From Akkermansia sp. (GTDB taxonomy: Bacteria > Verrucomicrobiota > Verrucomicrobiia > Verrucomicrobiales > Akkermansiaceae): DNA of 64,000 nt. Below, piece by piece: positions 1 to 7,211 of the stretch. The notes beneath the pieces are model-generated. The model worked only from the letters and a program-made list of their open reading frames with translations. It was not told where the DNA came from and did no database searches. Location of the stretch: positions 36,143-100,142 of the forward strand of contig JAFQDN010000050.1 of NCBI GenBank assembly GCA_017415995.1, written 5' to 3'. The first letter of the stretch is position 1. Each line of letters opens with the position of its first letter. A program made the position numbers and the translations under genes.

Positions 1-135
1 TCGGCTCAGTTGTGCATCCGCTGCCATCACCACAGCGCAAGCCGCATCTTGATACAAACGAGCGCGAGCCTCATCTGCCAGCCCTCGGGGCAGTAGATTG
101 AATATCAACAAGATTATCCACAGAAAACACTGCAT
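1..135 (-). CDS. N-terminus of an exported protein (partial)
   Basis: Reading leftward from an ATG at 135, an open frame of 45 codons runs off the window edge without a stop. It begins with a hydrophobic stretch (MQCFLWIILLIFNLLPRG) followed by LADEARARLY, which looks like a signal peptide with cleavage near LADEA. The remainder is too short to assign a family. A terminator for the next gene upstream lies at 154-194, so this gene should have its own promoter just before 135, but I see no clear one. Protein function is unknown. Confidence 0.5.
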   Translation of the reverse strand, partial: MQCFLWIILLIFNLLPRGLADEARARLYQDAACAVVMAADAQLSR

Positions 136-150
136 TATCGTCGCACATGC

Positions 151-194
151 AAAAGGTGGCAGCCCCTCGGCTCTCACCGCATAAGCTGCCACCT
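151..194 (-). terminator. Rho-independent terminator of the 221-436 gene
   Basis: A 10-bp perfect inverted repeat (AGGTGGCAGC at 154-163, GCTGCCACCT at 185-194) is followed on the minus strand by TTTT. It sits just downstream of the minus-strand gene ending at 221. Confidence 0.75.
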
Positions 195-220
195 GCTTCT
201 TCATTCAGCAAAAGCGAGCT

Positions 221-436
221 TTAGTAGGAACTGGTACGTCCCGTACCTTTGCAGTATGAGCAATTGTAGTTACCCCTAAAACCGGTACCACCGCAAAATG
301 CGCAGCGTGTGGGAACGGAACCATTGCAATCCAAGGACTTGGTGTCCACGGCTGCCTGAACTGTGGGGGACGTGCCGATAGCGAAACCTGCAACAGTCAC
401 GCATACAGCGACAAGAGCCATAATCGCTTTTTTCAT
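221..436 (-). CDS. Small exported protein with two CXXCXGXG motifs
   Basis: A 71-residue protein. Residues 1-29 form a classical Sec signal peptide (MKKAIMALVAVCVTVAGFAI, cleavage near VQAA). The mature part is about 40 residues and holds CAFCGGTG and CSYCKGTG, two copies of the CXXCXGXG zinc-binding motif known from the DnaJ zinc finger, which normally has four. Two copies are enough for one zinc site. There is no J domain. Export of such a minimal zinc finger suggests an envelope redox or metal role, but that is inference. The gene has its own terminator at 151-194 and no same-strand partner close by. Confidence 0.75.
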   Translation of the reverse strand: MKKAIMALVAVCVTVAGFAIGTSPTVQAAVDTKSLDCNGSVPTRCAFCGGTGFRGNYNCSYCKGTGRTSSY

Positions 437-844
437 TGTTGTAATATGTATTGAGTGTTATTTTTTTGAACGGATGAGCCACGGGCAACTGCACATCTTT
501 CAGCGGAAGCTCGCTACTCGTTCTAATGTGTAAATAGCATTTTCGTTACATATAGTCAAGCAAATTATCTTCCTTTCGATTCTTTTGTGGCGATTTTTTG
601 CTGCTCCGTCATAACATTTGCAGAATATAGTTTCCCTTGGGAGCCCAATACCCTAGCCCGAAGGGGGGGGGATGGACGGCAATGAGTCCGTCCCCACTTT
701 CAAAAAATCAGTATTTCTTGCGGGCTAATAACTAATTTTCAGTTACTTAAATAATATGCGTTAAAAAAGGGTTGCAAATGTTATGCACATGCGTCCCAAA
801 GATTTTCTAAACGATAGCAAAACAGCAAAAATCGGGGCAAAAAA
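437..844. other. Intergenic stretch of about 400 bases
   Basis: I see no gene here. It contains the upstream region of the 221-436 gene (minus strand), a G9 run at 663-671 and a short hairpin (GGACGG at 674-679 with CCGTCC at 688-693) without a clear T-tract. The right part is AT-rich and leads into the IS4-type transposase remnant. Confidence 0.5.
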
Positions 845-1607
845 ATGGAAGGTTATTTTTCTCACCAGCAAATCGTATACTGGTGTTGCTTCAAAAAAAC
901 ACCTTCTATGAGTACTGTACATCTTTTCTCCCAAGTTGCAAGCTTAATCGATCGAACCATAGTCGTTTCTGCTGCAAAAAAGCGACATACAGACAAATAT
1001 TGCCCAACTCTCGACACATGGACGCATCTTATTGCCCTGCTGTTCTGCCATATGGCAGACTGCCAATCCCTGCGTGATATCTGCAAGGGGCTACAAGGAA
1101 TAAGAGGTGGGCTCAACCACTTGTGAATTCAAAAAGCACCATCTCGTAATGCGCTGAGCCATCAGAATGCTAAGCGAGATGCTATGGTGTTCCGGGATAT
1201 CTACCAACTTCTTCACAAACGCTTGGGACAGCAGGCCTTTACCTGTCGCTTCCGGGAGGGGTATCAAGGCATCTCGCATCACGTTGCTCGATTCGAGCGT
1301 TATCACACTCTGCCTCAGTATGTTCAACTGGGCACATTACAGCGAAGAGAAAGGCGCTATAAAGCTTCACACACTCTTTTCGCTCAATGACTTTCTACCT
1401 ATAGATGTTCACGTTTCAGATGGTAAGATGTCGGATAACATAGGCGCTTACCACCTGATGCCACCGGGGCGCAGTATCATTGTAGCCGACCGAGGATACG
1501 ATGATACGGAGCTCCGGAGGGATTGGGACAGCAGGGGAATCAGCTTTGCCAGAGCAATTGCTGAAACGGACAGAAAACATCAACGGAGCAGATTCAGAAA
1601 AGGATAG
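845..1607 (+). pseudogene. Degenerate IS4-family transposase remnant
   Basis: The first frame (likely from ATG 908) encodes LFSQVASLIDRTIV and DTWTHLIALLFCHMADC, closely matching the N-terminal domain of IS4-type transposases (pattern FSQ..SLIDR...DTWTHL..M.FCH). It stops at 1126. The match continues in other frames: DIYQLLHKRL near 1196, then KGAIKLHTLF, VSDGKMSDN and IIVADRGYDD at about 1350-1500, which carry the transposase-core HTLF and DRGY motifs. At least one frameshift and a stop break the gene, and the C-terminal third including the catalytic Glu region is missing after 1607. I could not find terminal inverted repeats. The element marks past insertion at the edge of module 1. Confidence 0.75.
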
Positions 1608-1620
1608 AGGGGAAATTAGC

Positions 1621-1649
1621 TTGATTAAGTCGGGAGATTATGTTATAAC
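1621..1649 (+). promoter_or_regulatory. Sigma-70 promoter with overlapping dyad, LRAT-like gene
   Basis: TTGATT (1621-1626), 17-nt spacer, TATAAC (1644-1649), about 32 nt before the ATG at 1682. An inverted repeat TTATGTTA (1638-1645) / TAACATAA (1658-1665) spans the -10 box and start site, a natural place for a repressor to bind. The transcription start is inferred, not measured. Confidence 0.5.
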
Positions 1650-1681
1650 TTCCGGAGTAACATAAAGCAAAAAACTCTCTC

Positions 1682-2836
1682 ATGCTCGGACATTTTTTGA
1701 AAATATATAAAAAGGAAGCTGCACCGGTATGGAGTGCGGATGAATTAAAGGAACAGGAACCCGGAACCTGCGTGGTGGCACTCAAGGCGCATGAGGTGCT
1801 GTTGGCAGAAGGAACCTCGGTGGAAATGCAGTTTGGCGTGTGGGCCGGAGAAGGGAAGCTGATTGTCCAAAAATCCCTGACGGAAGAATGGAAATATGCA
1901 ACGTTTTTCGTGGATTATATGGAAGCCGATGGGGATTGGAAGTATGTGGGGTATGAATCACCGTACGGCGATGAGAACAAAGCCGAGACCCTGAAACGAG
2001 CGAAGGAGCGCTTGCATAAATTAAGCAAGGAACTGCGTAGTTATCCCGGTGATGATTTTGTGGATGAGTGTCTTACGGGTAAAGAAACATTGCAGCTGAT
2101 GGAGCGGTTTCATACGCGGGTGGGGCAGCATTGGTGGACGCCGTTGCAGCTCCCTGCCTCATACATTTTGGAGCAATTTAAGCATGCTTTGGCGCGGCGT
2201 GTGGAGAAAATAAACCTTGAGGAACAGCAAGAGAAGAAAGAAGAGAAAAAGGCTTCTCTATGGGGGCGCTTCAAAACGGCGGTGGCGAGTACGAGTGAGA
2301 ATATGTATAACAATTCCGTGCGGAAATTGTATGAGTCTGTCTCAAAAATTAAAGAAGTGCCGGACTCAATTAAGACCCCGATGCTTCAGCACCACGGTAT
2401 TATGTTGGAAGGTGAACAAGTGGTGCATTTTTCCGGCAGCCGTATACGCACCGGAAGTTTCCGAGGTTTTTGTGAAACAACACCCGGAACGGAGGTAGGC
2501 GGAGCCGCTACGGGTGAGCCGCAGGATGCTGCGGAAGTGCGCTTGGTGACGCGTAACCGCGCCTTGATGATTTATTGTGTAGATGCCATTAAACGTGGCC
2601 ACTGGGGCGATTTTAACTTGCTGACAAACAATGCTGAGCATTTTTGTAGGGCCTGCCGTTCCGATAAGCGGGAATCCATACAGGTGTTCAATGCTGCAAT
2701 CAATGCCGTAGGTACTATTTTGGCATTGTTACCCGGCATGGGGTGGGTGTCATCTCTGTTGATGATGGTACTGCGCCGAAAGCCCAAAGGCGGAGCTCAT
2801 GCCTCGCTGGCTGATTTGGAGCATGAAACGCTGTAA
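1682..2836 (+). CDS. LRAT-like (NlpC/P60-superfamily) protein lacking the catalytic Cys
   Basis: 384 residues. Residues 1-230 are not recognised; 100-225 are charged and probably helical. From about 230 the sequence follows the LRAT/HRASLS pattern: HHGIMLEGEQVVHFSG (His238 and His249), then NNAEHF at 316-321 followed by CRSDKRESIQV. In that family the last motif is NCEHF, its Cys being the acyl-transfer nucleophile; here the codon is GCT, giving Ala318. The nearby Cys322 and Cys325 are not at the usual place. A hydrophobic segment at about 343-364 may anchor the protein in the membrane, as in LRAT enzymes. It is convergent with module 1 and lies between that module and the IS4 remnant. Function is unknown; a ligand-binding or toxin-like role is speculative. 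Confidence 0.6.
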   Translation: MLGHFLKIYKKEAAPVWSADELKEQEPGTCVVALKAHEVLLAEGTSVEMQFGVWAGEGKLIVQKSLTEEWKYATFFVDYMEADGDWKYVGYESPYGDENKAETLKRAKERLHKLSKELRSYPGDDFVDECLTGKETLQLMERFHTRVGQHWWTPLQLPASYILEQFKHALARRVEKINLEEQQEKKEEKKASLWGRFKTAVASTSENMYNNSVRKLYESVSKIKEVPDSIKTPMLQHHGIMLEGEQVVHFSGSRIRTGSFRGFCETTPGTEVGGAATGEPQDAAEVRLVTRNRALMIYCVDAIKRGHWGDFNLLTNNAEHFCRACRSDKRESIQVFNAAINAVGTILALLPGMGWVSSLLMMVLRRKPKGGAHASLADLEHETL

Positions 2837-2868
2837 ATGCGAGCCGGCGTGCCCATGTTGACCGTTAG

Positions 2869-3261
2869 TCAGTTTTTGAAGAGCGGGACAACGGGCGCGT
2901 TTTTGCGGTCCTCATCCGTGATAACGGGGCGGGGACGCGGGGCAGTGGCAGGGGCAGTGTAGCGGCGTGGTTGTAGTATGCCGCGTGCGGCAAGCTCTTG
3001 GCGTTCTGCTTCGGCGCGGCGTTGCGGGGAGATAATCGGGGCCTCCTGTTGGAGCGGTTGCAGTGGCAATTTTGGCCAGGGGCGCGCAGCCGGAACGGGT
3101 GATTGCAGGGGCACGGAACGCACCGGCTGCTCCGGCAGGTGTACATGCGAGGCTGTTACCGTTGCGCTTTGTGGCAAAGGCAAGTGAACACGGCTAGCGC
3201 TACCGTCCTTTGCTGCGCCATATGAATGCTCATTGTGTACTGTGTTTTTTTGATTAGACAT
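2869..3261 (-). CDS. Pro-rich protein sharing tails with the module 1 phosphatase
   Basis: 130 residues, rich in Pro, Ala, Gln and Arg, with no predicted membrane span or enzyme domain. It carries PKLPLQPLQQEAPII (63-77) and ends with DEDRKNAPVVPLF (116-128). The phosphatase encoded at 5245-7068 carries PKLPQQPLQQEQPII near its N-terminus (47-61) and the identical DEDRKNAPVVPLF at its C-terminus (587-599). This protein therefore looks like the phosphatase with its whole catalytic core removed, leaving the two tails. It could compete for or bridge a shared partner (inference). It is the last gene of module 1, 111 bases after the zinc-ribbon membrane protein. It is not obviously a pseudogene: the frame is clean and starts at its own ATG. 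Confidence 0.7.
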   Translation of the reverse strand: MSNQKNTVHNEHSYGAAKDGSASRVHLPLPQSATVTASHVHLPEQPVRSVPLQSPVPAARPWPKLPLQPLQQEAPIISPQRRAEAERQELAARGILQPRRYTAPATAPRPRPVITDEDRKNAPVVPLFKN

Positions 3262-3372
3262 GGTTCCGTGACGAATTTTAGCTGTGATTCCTGCATGCGC
3301 AAGGGCGCCTTCTGTTAGTCAAGACACCCTCCAGCGCGATTCTGTTCACTGAAAAGTTAATTTTTTCAAGAC

Positions 3373-4755
3373 TTAATCATCAAACATACAGGAGATGAAG
3401 AGAGCTGCTAAGGCGTAGAGCGGCAAGAGCCATTCCGCCCCGTTTGACAGCCCGATGAACATGGCTATTGCGCAAAAAATGCAGTGGCGTATGTTGTTTC
3501 TGGTATTTTGGGTCTTAGGTTGCGTCGTAATCTGATCAACAAATACTCCCGCAATAGCAGCGAATATGAAGGTTGCGAGGTATAAATCCGTGTAATCATA
3601 GGCAAGAACTCCGGCAATGAGGGCTGCTATCCACCCTTTGACTTCCGAGCTCGTTTTTTTGTTTCCGACATGCCAAATTTTGAGCTTGGGATTGTATGCA
3701 ATGTAGGAAGAGCAATGCGGGCAAGTGTAATTGTCCGGCGTGGGTCTGTATAGGTGTTTACTGCAAGCCGGGCATTGCCTCCTGTAGTGTGTAAGAGTCC
3801 ACCTGCCGTCTTCTTTTCGATACTCGGCATGGCAATTCGGGCACAAGGCTTTCTCCGCAGAGACGTATGTGCCGCAATTCACACAGTTAAATCCGGCAGC
3901 CTGTTTGTGGGAGGGGGGGATGGGCGAATGATGCTTAGTAGGCGGTGGGGGTGAGGCTTCCTTTTTTTCATTTTCGCTGTAATACCAAGCTTTGTCCTTA
4001 GTGTCGAAGTAGACGCGTCTGCCACATCTTCCGCAGAGTAAGGAATTTTTGTTGCGAAAGACAAGCGTATTACCGCAATGACAGTCGATTTTGCGCCCAC
4101 AAGGACTCCAATCGTAGTCTTTTGCTTCATAGCGGGAATTGCAGGTGGGGCATGTAGCGAAATGGGGGGATGAAGCCTCGAATTTTGTGCCACAGATGGT
4201 ACAGGTCGGGTTAGGGAGAGCCCGTTGCGGAACGTTGTATGAATACACTCGGGAAATGGCACCATCCTGCCGGAACAGGCGGACTCGGAGCGTGTCTCCG
4301 GGGGCAACAAGGCAGGAAAAATATCCGTTTTCTGCATTCATTTGTTCAGATGTTGCCGTTGGGTCAGCTCCCTCTCTTTCAAAGCGCCATACCCCCTCAG
4401 TATGCGTGGTTTGTAACAAGACTCGGTATTGGAGTTTTGTCTTCATCATACAAACGAAACGCGGTTCCTCACTGCACTCAAATTCCTTGATGCCAACACA
4501 TTGCAGGACTTCAAAAAGCGTTTCGTAACAGTCATCGCAGGTAACAAGCTCCCCCGAATTGCAGTTCACCTCATTGATAGCTCCGCATTCGCAGCAGCGC
4601 AGCATGAGCTTGTCCACCCCCTTAGCATCTAAGGGGGTGGAATTTAATTTGTGCCGTTGCTTCCAATGGTAGGCGTCCCTATTCTTGCGGACGGAGAGAG
4701 GAACCAACTGATCTTGCTTCAGATTGATGACGCGAAGCTGCGTGTATTTTGCCAT
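3373..4755 (-). CDS. Membrane protein with five zinc ribbons (module 1)
   Basis: 460 residues. Paired CXXC knuckles form about five zinc ribbons: Cys54/57 with 73/76, 185/188 with 202/205, 225-227 with 241/244, 291/294 with 305/308, and 328/331 with 345/348. A beta-rich segment of roughly 95 residues lies between the first two. A Pro/His-rich linker follows at 268-285. The C-terminal 85 residues hold two hydrophobic stretches (374-408 and 423-455), probably three or four membrane spans, so the zinc ribbons should face the cytoplasm. It starts 9 bases after the zinc-ribbon/FHA gene, a spacing that suggests translational coupling. It probably brings the signalling proteins to the membrane (inference); no family name is recognised. 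Confidence 0.75.
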   Translation of the reverse strand: MAKYTQLRVINLKQDQLVPLSVRKNRDAYHWKQRHKLNSTPLDAKGVDKLMLRCCECGAINEVNCNSGELVTCDDCYETLFEVLQCVGIKEFECSEEPRFVCMMKTKLQYRVLLQTTHTEGVWRFEREGADPTATSEQMNAENGYFSCLVAPGDTLRVRLFRQDGAISRVYSYNVPQRALPNPTCTICGTKFEASSPHFATCPTCNSRYEAKDYDWSPCGRKIDCHCGNTLVFRNKNSLLCGRCGRRVYFDTKDKAWYYSENEKKEASPPPPTKHHSPIPPSHKQAAGFNCVNCGTYVSAEKALCPNCHAEYRKEDGRWTLTHYRRQCPACSKHLYRPTPDNYTCPHCSSYIAYNPKLKIWHVGNKKTSSEVKGWIAALIAGVLAYDYTDLYLATFIFAAIAGVFVDQITTQPKTQNTRNNIRHCIFCAIAMFIGLSNGAEWLLPLYALAALFISCMFDD

Positions 4756-4764
4756 GCCGGATTC

Positions 4765-5217
4765 TTATAATTTGTAAATGGCAATGATGGTCATACCCTG
4801 CTGTCCGGTCTTTCTGCCACAAATGCTGATGCTGTCACCTTGGTGAATTTCCGCTTCATCGGTAATGATTTTTCCATTGAGTGCCGTAGCATTGCGAGTA
4901 CCGGGTATGGCTTGGATAAAGCATTTACGATCGCGCCAAATTAAGCGGAATTGAATGCGCTCTGCCTGGCGGGAATAGTCTGAGATTTGCCGGAGCATGT
5001 TTTCACCTACATCTGTAGGAAAGGGCATGACGCGGACGTTGAGCTCTTTCCCCAAGTCGGAGGTGAGGGCCATGCAGTTAACCTCCGGGGGCATGGGAGG
5101 GCAAGCAACTTCTTCCGTCCGATAATCGTTGATGGCTACCGTTTCCCCGCAATCCGGGCAAGATGGAGCCGGAATGAACGATTTGGCGCCACATTGGGGG
5201 CAAATATACTGTTTCAT
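4765..5217 (-). CDS. Zinc-ribbon plus FHA-like protein (module 1)
   Basis: 150 residues. The N-terminus is a zinc ribbon (ICPQCG at 5-10 and CPDCG at 20-24). The C-terminal half reads like the end of an FHA domain: PGTRNATALNGKII (105-118) fits the SxNGxxxNG core, and HQGDSISICGR (125-135) fits the LxxGDxIxIG strand. FHA domains bind phosphothreonine, so this is a candidate reader for the kinase encoded two genes upstream. The expected first GR and SxxH motifs are weak (SDLGKELNVRVM, then WRDRKCFIQA), so phosphate binding is uncertain. The gene lies 27 bases after the phosphatase and 9 bases before the zinc-ribbon membrane gene. Confidence 0.65.
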   Translation of the reverse strand: MKQYICPQCGAKSFIPAPSCPDCGETVAINDYRTEEVACPPMPPEVNCMALTSDLGKELNVRVMPFPTDVGENMLRQISDYSRQAERIQFRLIWRDRKCFIQAIPGTRNATALNGKIITDEAEIHQGDSISICGRKTGQQGMTIIAIYKL

Positions 5218-5244
5218 ACGTTTAAGAAGAGAGTGAGTTTAGAT

Positions 5245-7068
5245 TTAATCCTGCTTCCTTGCCGGAGCAGTGAATAAGGGGACAACCGGCGCATTTTTGC
5301 GATCCTCATCCGTGCACAGGTTCGGGAAAATAGCGGTGCCTGCTGCGGTACAAGGTTGTTGCTCCGGGAGTGTGGGTTCAAAGTCGTAGCTTGTTACCTG
5401 CGGAGTCTCGAACTGTTGGTCGGGTTGTGTTTCCGTGGCCTCCGGTTGGGGGTAAGGCTCGGTTGTTGTGTCCGGAGTGGGGGCTTCCGGCCTCAAATCG
5501 GGGGTTATGGGGACTCGCAGCTCGCTTTGCGGCGTGAGTTCTCCCGCCGGCATGCGGTAAAGAATCATGGAGTGGTACTTACGCCAGTGGACCACTGTTG
5601 CTTGTCTTTCCCGGAACATGCCACCGGAACTTTCATCCGGTTCCATGGAATTGATGGTCAGAAGCCCGCAGGTTTTCAAACGCCTGTTTTTGCCATCGGG
5701 GCGATACGTTTCGTCATAGCTGTAGAGCTTAAAGCCCGGGCGCTCGTGGTCATGCCCGCGAATGATGAACGACACGGCTCTGCCGGTAAGCTCGTAATGG
5801 AGTTTGCGGTAGTCATTAATGTCTTCCGTACCCATCTCGCAGCCGCTTGAGCCACGGTTCGGAAGTTTCCGGGGGAGGTTTTCCACCAATCGCACCCAAG
5901 TGAAATCTTTGCTGCACTTTGCATGCAACGTCCGGGGTATGAGGGTGAATAGGTCAGCCTTTTCAACCGGGATATCGTTATCCTGCTGCTGCAGATGCTT
6001 GCGGAGTTCTTGCTGTAAGTCTGTATGGATGAGCCCGCCGTGTGTGAACAGGATGGAATTGTTGTGGTAGGTGCCGCCGATGTTGGAGATTTCGCCCATG
6101 CAGGGAGCAATGCGCGCAAACTCTATTGCCGCTGTGGCAATGGTGAGGGCGCAGGAGTAATCCTGCTCAGCAATGGCGTTCAGCTCGCCTACACTCTCCG
6201 ATGGTAACACGGATGATGCAAAGCTGCCATCTTCGTTTATGCGCAGGCCAGCATCATGATTGCCGCGAATGCAGGTGAGGGAAATCTCGTTGCGCCCGTC
6301 CTCCTGCATCATGAGCAGTTGCAGGAATGCCATGATGGTGAATGATTCCGCCCCACGGTCCAGAATATCGCCGAGCAGGATGATGTGGTGCTTTCCTTGC
6401 TTGCTGGCTTCGCCGCTATTCTTCATGTTGTTGCGGGTAACCAAAATCCAGCTCCATATTTTGAAGATGGCATCCAATGAGCCGTGAACATCCCCGATAA
6501 ACCAAAAGTTATCGTCTGCTTTAGCCTGTATGTTAATAGATAATCCGTCCGGCTTGTTGCTTGCCCATTCTACGAATTGTTCCGCAATCCGGCGCTGGTG
6601 GTCGCGATTCCGGAATTTAATGCGCAGCGCATCCAGCATACAGCTGCGGGCGTATCTGCGGATTTCCTCCAAGGTCGGAGGAGGAGGGGGCTCTGTATGG
6701 CCTGATTCCGCTATCATGAACCCCGGGTACGGTGAAAGTAACTCGTCCGGCGTTTCGTTAGGGGCTACTGCACCCGCCGGATTGACTGCTTTGCTTTCCG
6801 CAATAATCAATGGCTGAGGGGGGCGATTATGCGGATCCGTAGGCGGGGGGGGCGGGGGCACTTCAATAACGCGTCTTTCCTCTTGTATGATGGGTTGTTC
6901 TTGTTGCAGAGGTTGCTGCGGTAACTTAGGCGGAGGATACCGGAGGAAGCCGGGGCCCGTTTGCGTTACGGTGCGCACGGGATGTTCCGCTAACGATACG
7001 CAGGGATATGGCTTTTGTTCCGGGAGTGCACCGGGAACGGGTGGCGGCGTTTTTCCTTGATATGGCAT
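5245..7068 (-). CDS. PPP-family Ser/Thr protein phosphatase with Pro-rich tails
   Basis: 607 residues. The catalytic core (about 135-510) has the full PPP metallophosphoesterase signature in order: GDVHG (192-196), GDILDRG (233-239), RGNHD (268-272), HGG (343-345) and RGHDH (437-441). These residues bind the two metal ions and the phosphate. The core is flanked by a Pro-rich N-terminal region (1-130, including PKLPQQPLQQEQPII) and a Pro/Thr/Glu-rich C-terminal tail ending DEDRKNAPVVPLF. Both tail motifs recur in the protein at 2869-3261. It sits between the kinase gene and the FHA gene, so it is the likely antagonist of that kinase. The 143-base gap to the kinase gene holds a 67-bp palindromic repeat. 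Confidence 0.85.
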   Translation of the reverse strand: MPYQGKTPPPVPGALPEQKPYPCVSLAEHPVRTVTQTGPGFLRYPPPKLPQQPLQQEQPIIQEERRVIEVPPPPPPTDPHNRPPQPLIIAESKAVNPAGAVAPNETPDELLSPYPGFMIAESGHTEPPPPPTLEEIRRYARSCMLDALRIKFRNRDHQRRIAEQFVEWASNKPDGLSINIQAKADDNFWFIGDVHGSLDAIFKIWSWILVTRNNMKNSGEASKQGKHHIILLGDILDRGAESFTIMAFLQLLMMQEDGRNEISLTCIRGNHDAGLRINEDGSFASSVLPSESVGELNAIAEQDYSCALTIATAAIEFARIAPCMGEISNIGGTYHNNSILFTHGGLIHTDLQQELRKHLQQQDNDIPVEKADLFTLIPRTLHAKCSKDFTWVRLVENLPRKLPNRGSSGCEMGTEDINDYRKLHYELTGRAVSFIIRGHDHERPGFKLYSYDETYRPDGKNRRLKTCGLLTINSMEPDESSGGMFRERQATVVHWRKYHSMILYRMPAGELTPQSELRVPITPDLRPEAPTPDTTTEPYPQPEATETQPDQQFETPQVTSYDFEPTLPEQQPCTAAGTAIFPNLCTDEDRKNAPVVPLFTAPARKQD

Positions 7069-7124
7069 TTCTGAAAATTCGCTTGTTAGGAGTTATGCAA
7101 ATAAGGGAAGGAAAATATATGAAG

Positions 7125-7191
7125 CGGTACGGAGATTGTCCCTACGGAAGATTGCGTGGAAAACCGTGATGCGGAATCAATCTCCGTACCG
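7125..7191. repeat. 67-bp palindromic repeat, copy 1
   Basis: Ends are a perfect 14-bp inverted repeat (CGGTACGGAGATTG at 7125-7138, CAATCTCCGTACCG at 7178-7191). A second copy of exactly the same length lies at 10238-10304 and shares the internal sequence GGAAGA-TGCGTGGAAA and the flanking CCGTACCGAAAT. It occupies the only large gap inside module 1, between kinase and phosphatase genes. Confidence 0.75.
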
Positions 7192-7211
7192 AAATCATGT
7201 TCAAACCCGGG

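Noticed and set aside
2869..3261. Pro-rich gene as a pure pseudogene of the phosphatase
   Set aside because: The frame is open with its own ATG and stop, and the shared motifs are conserved exactly, which argues for function.
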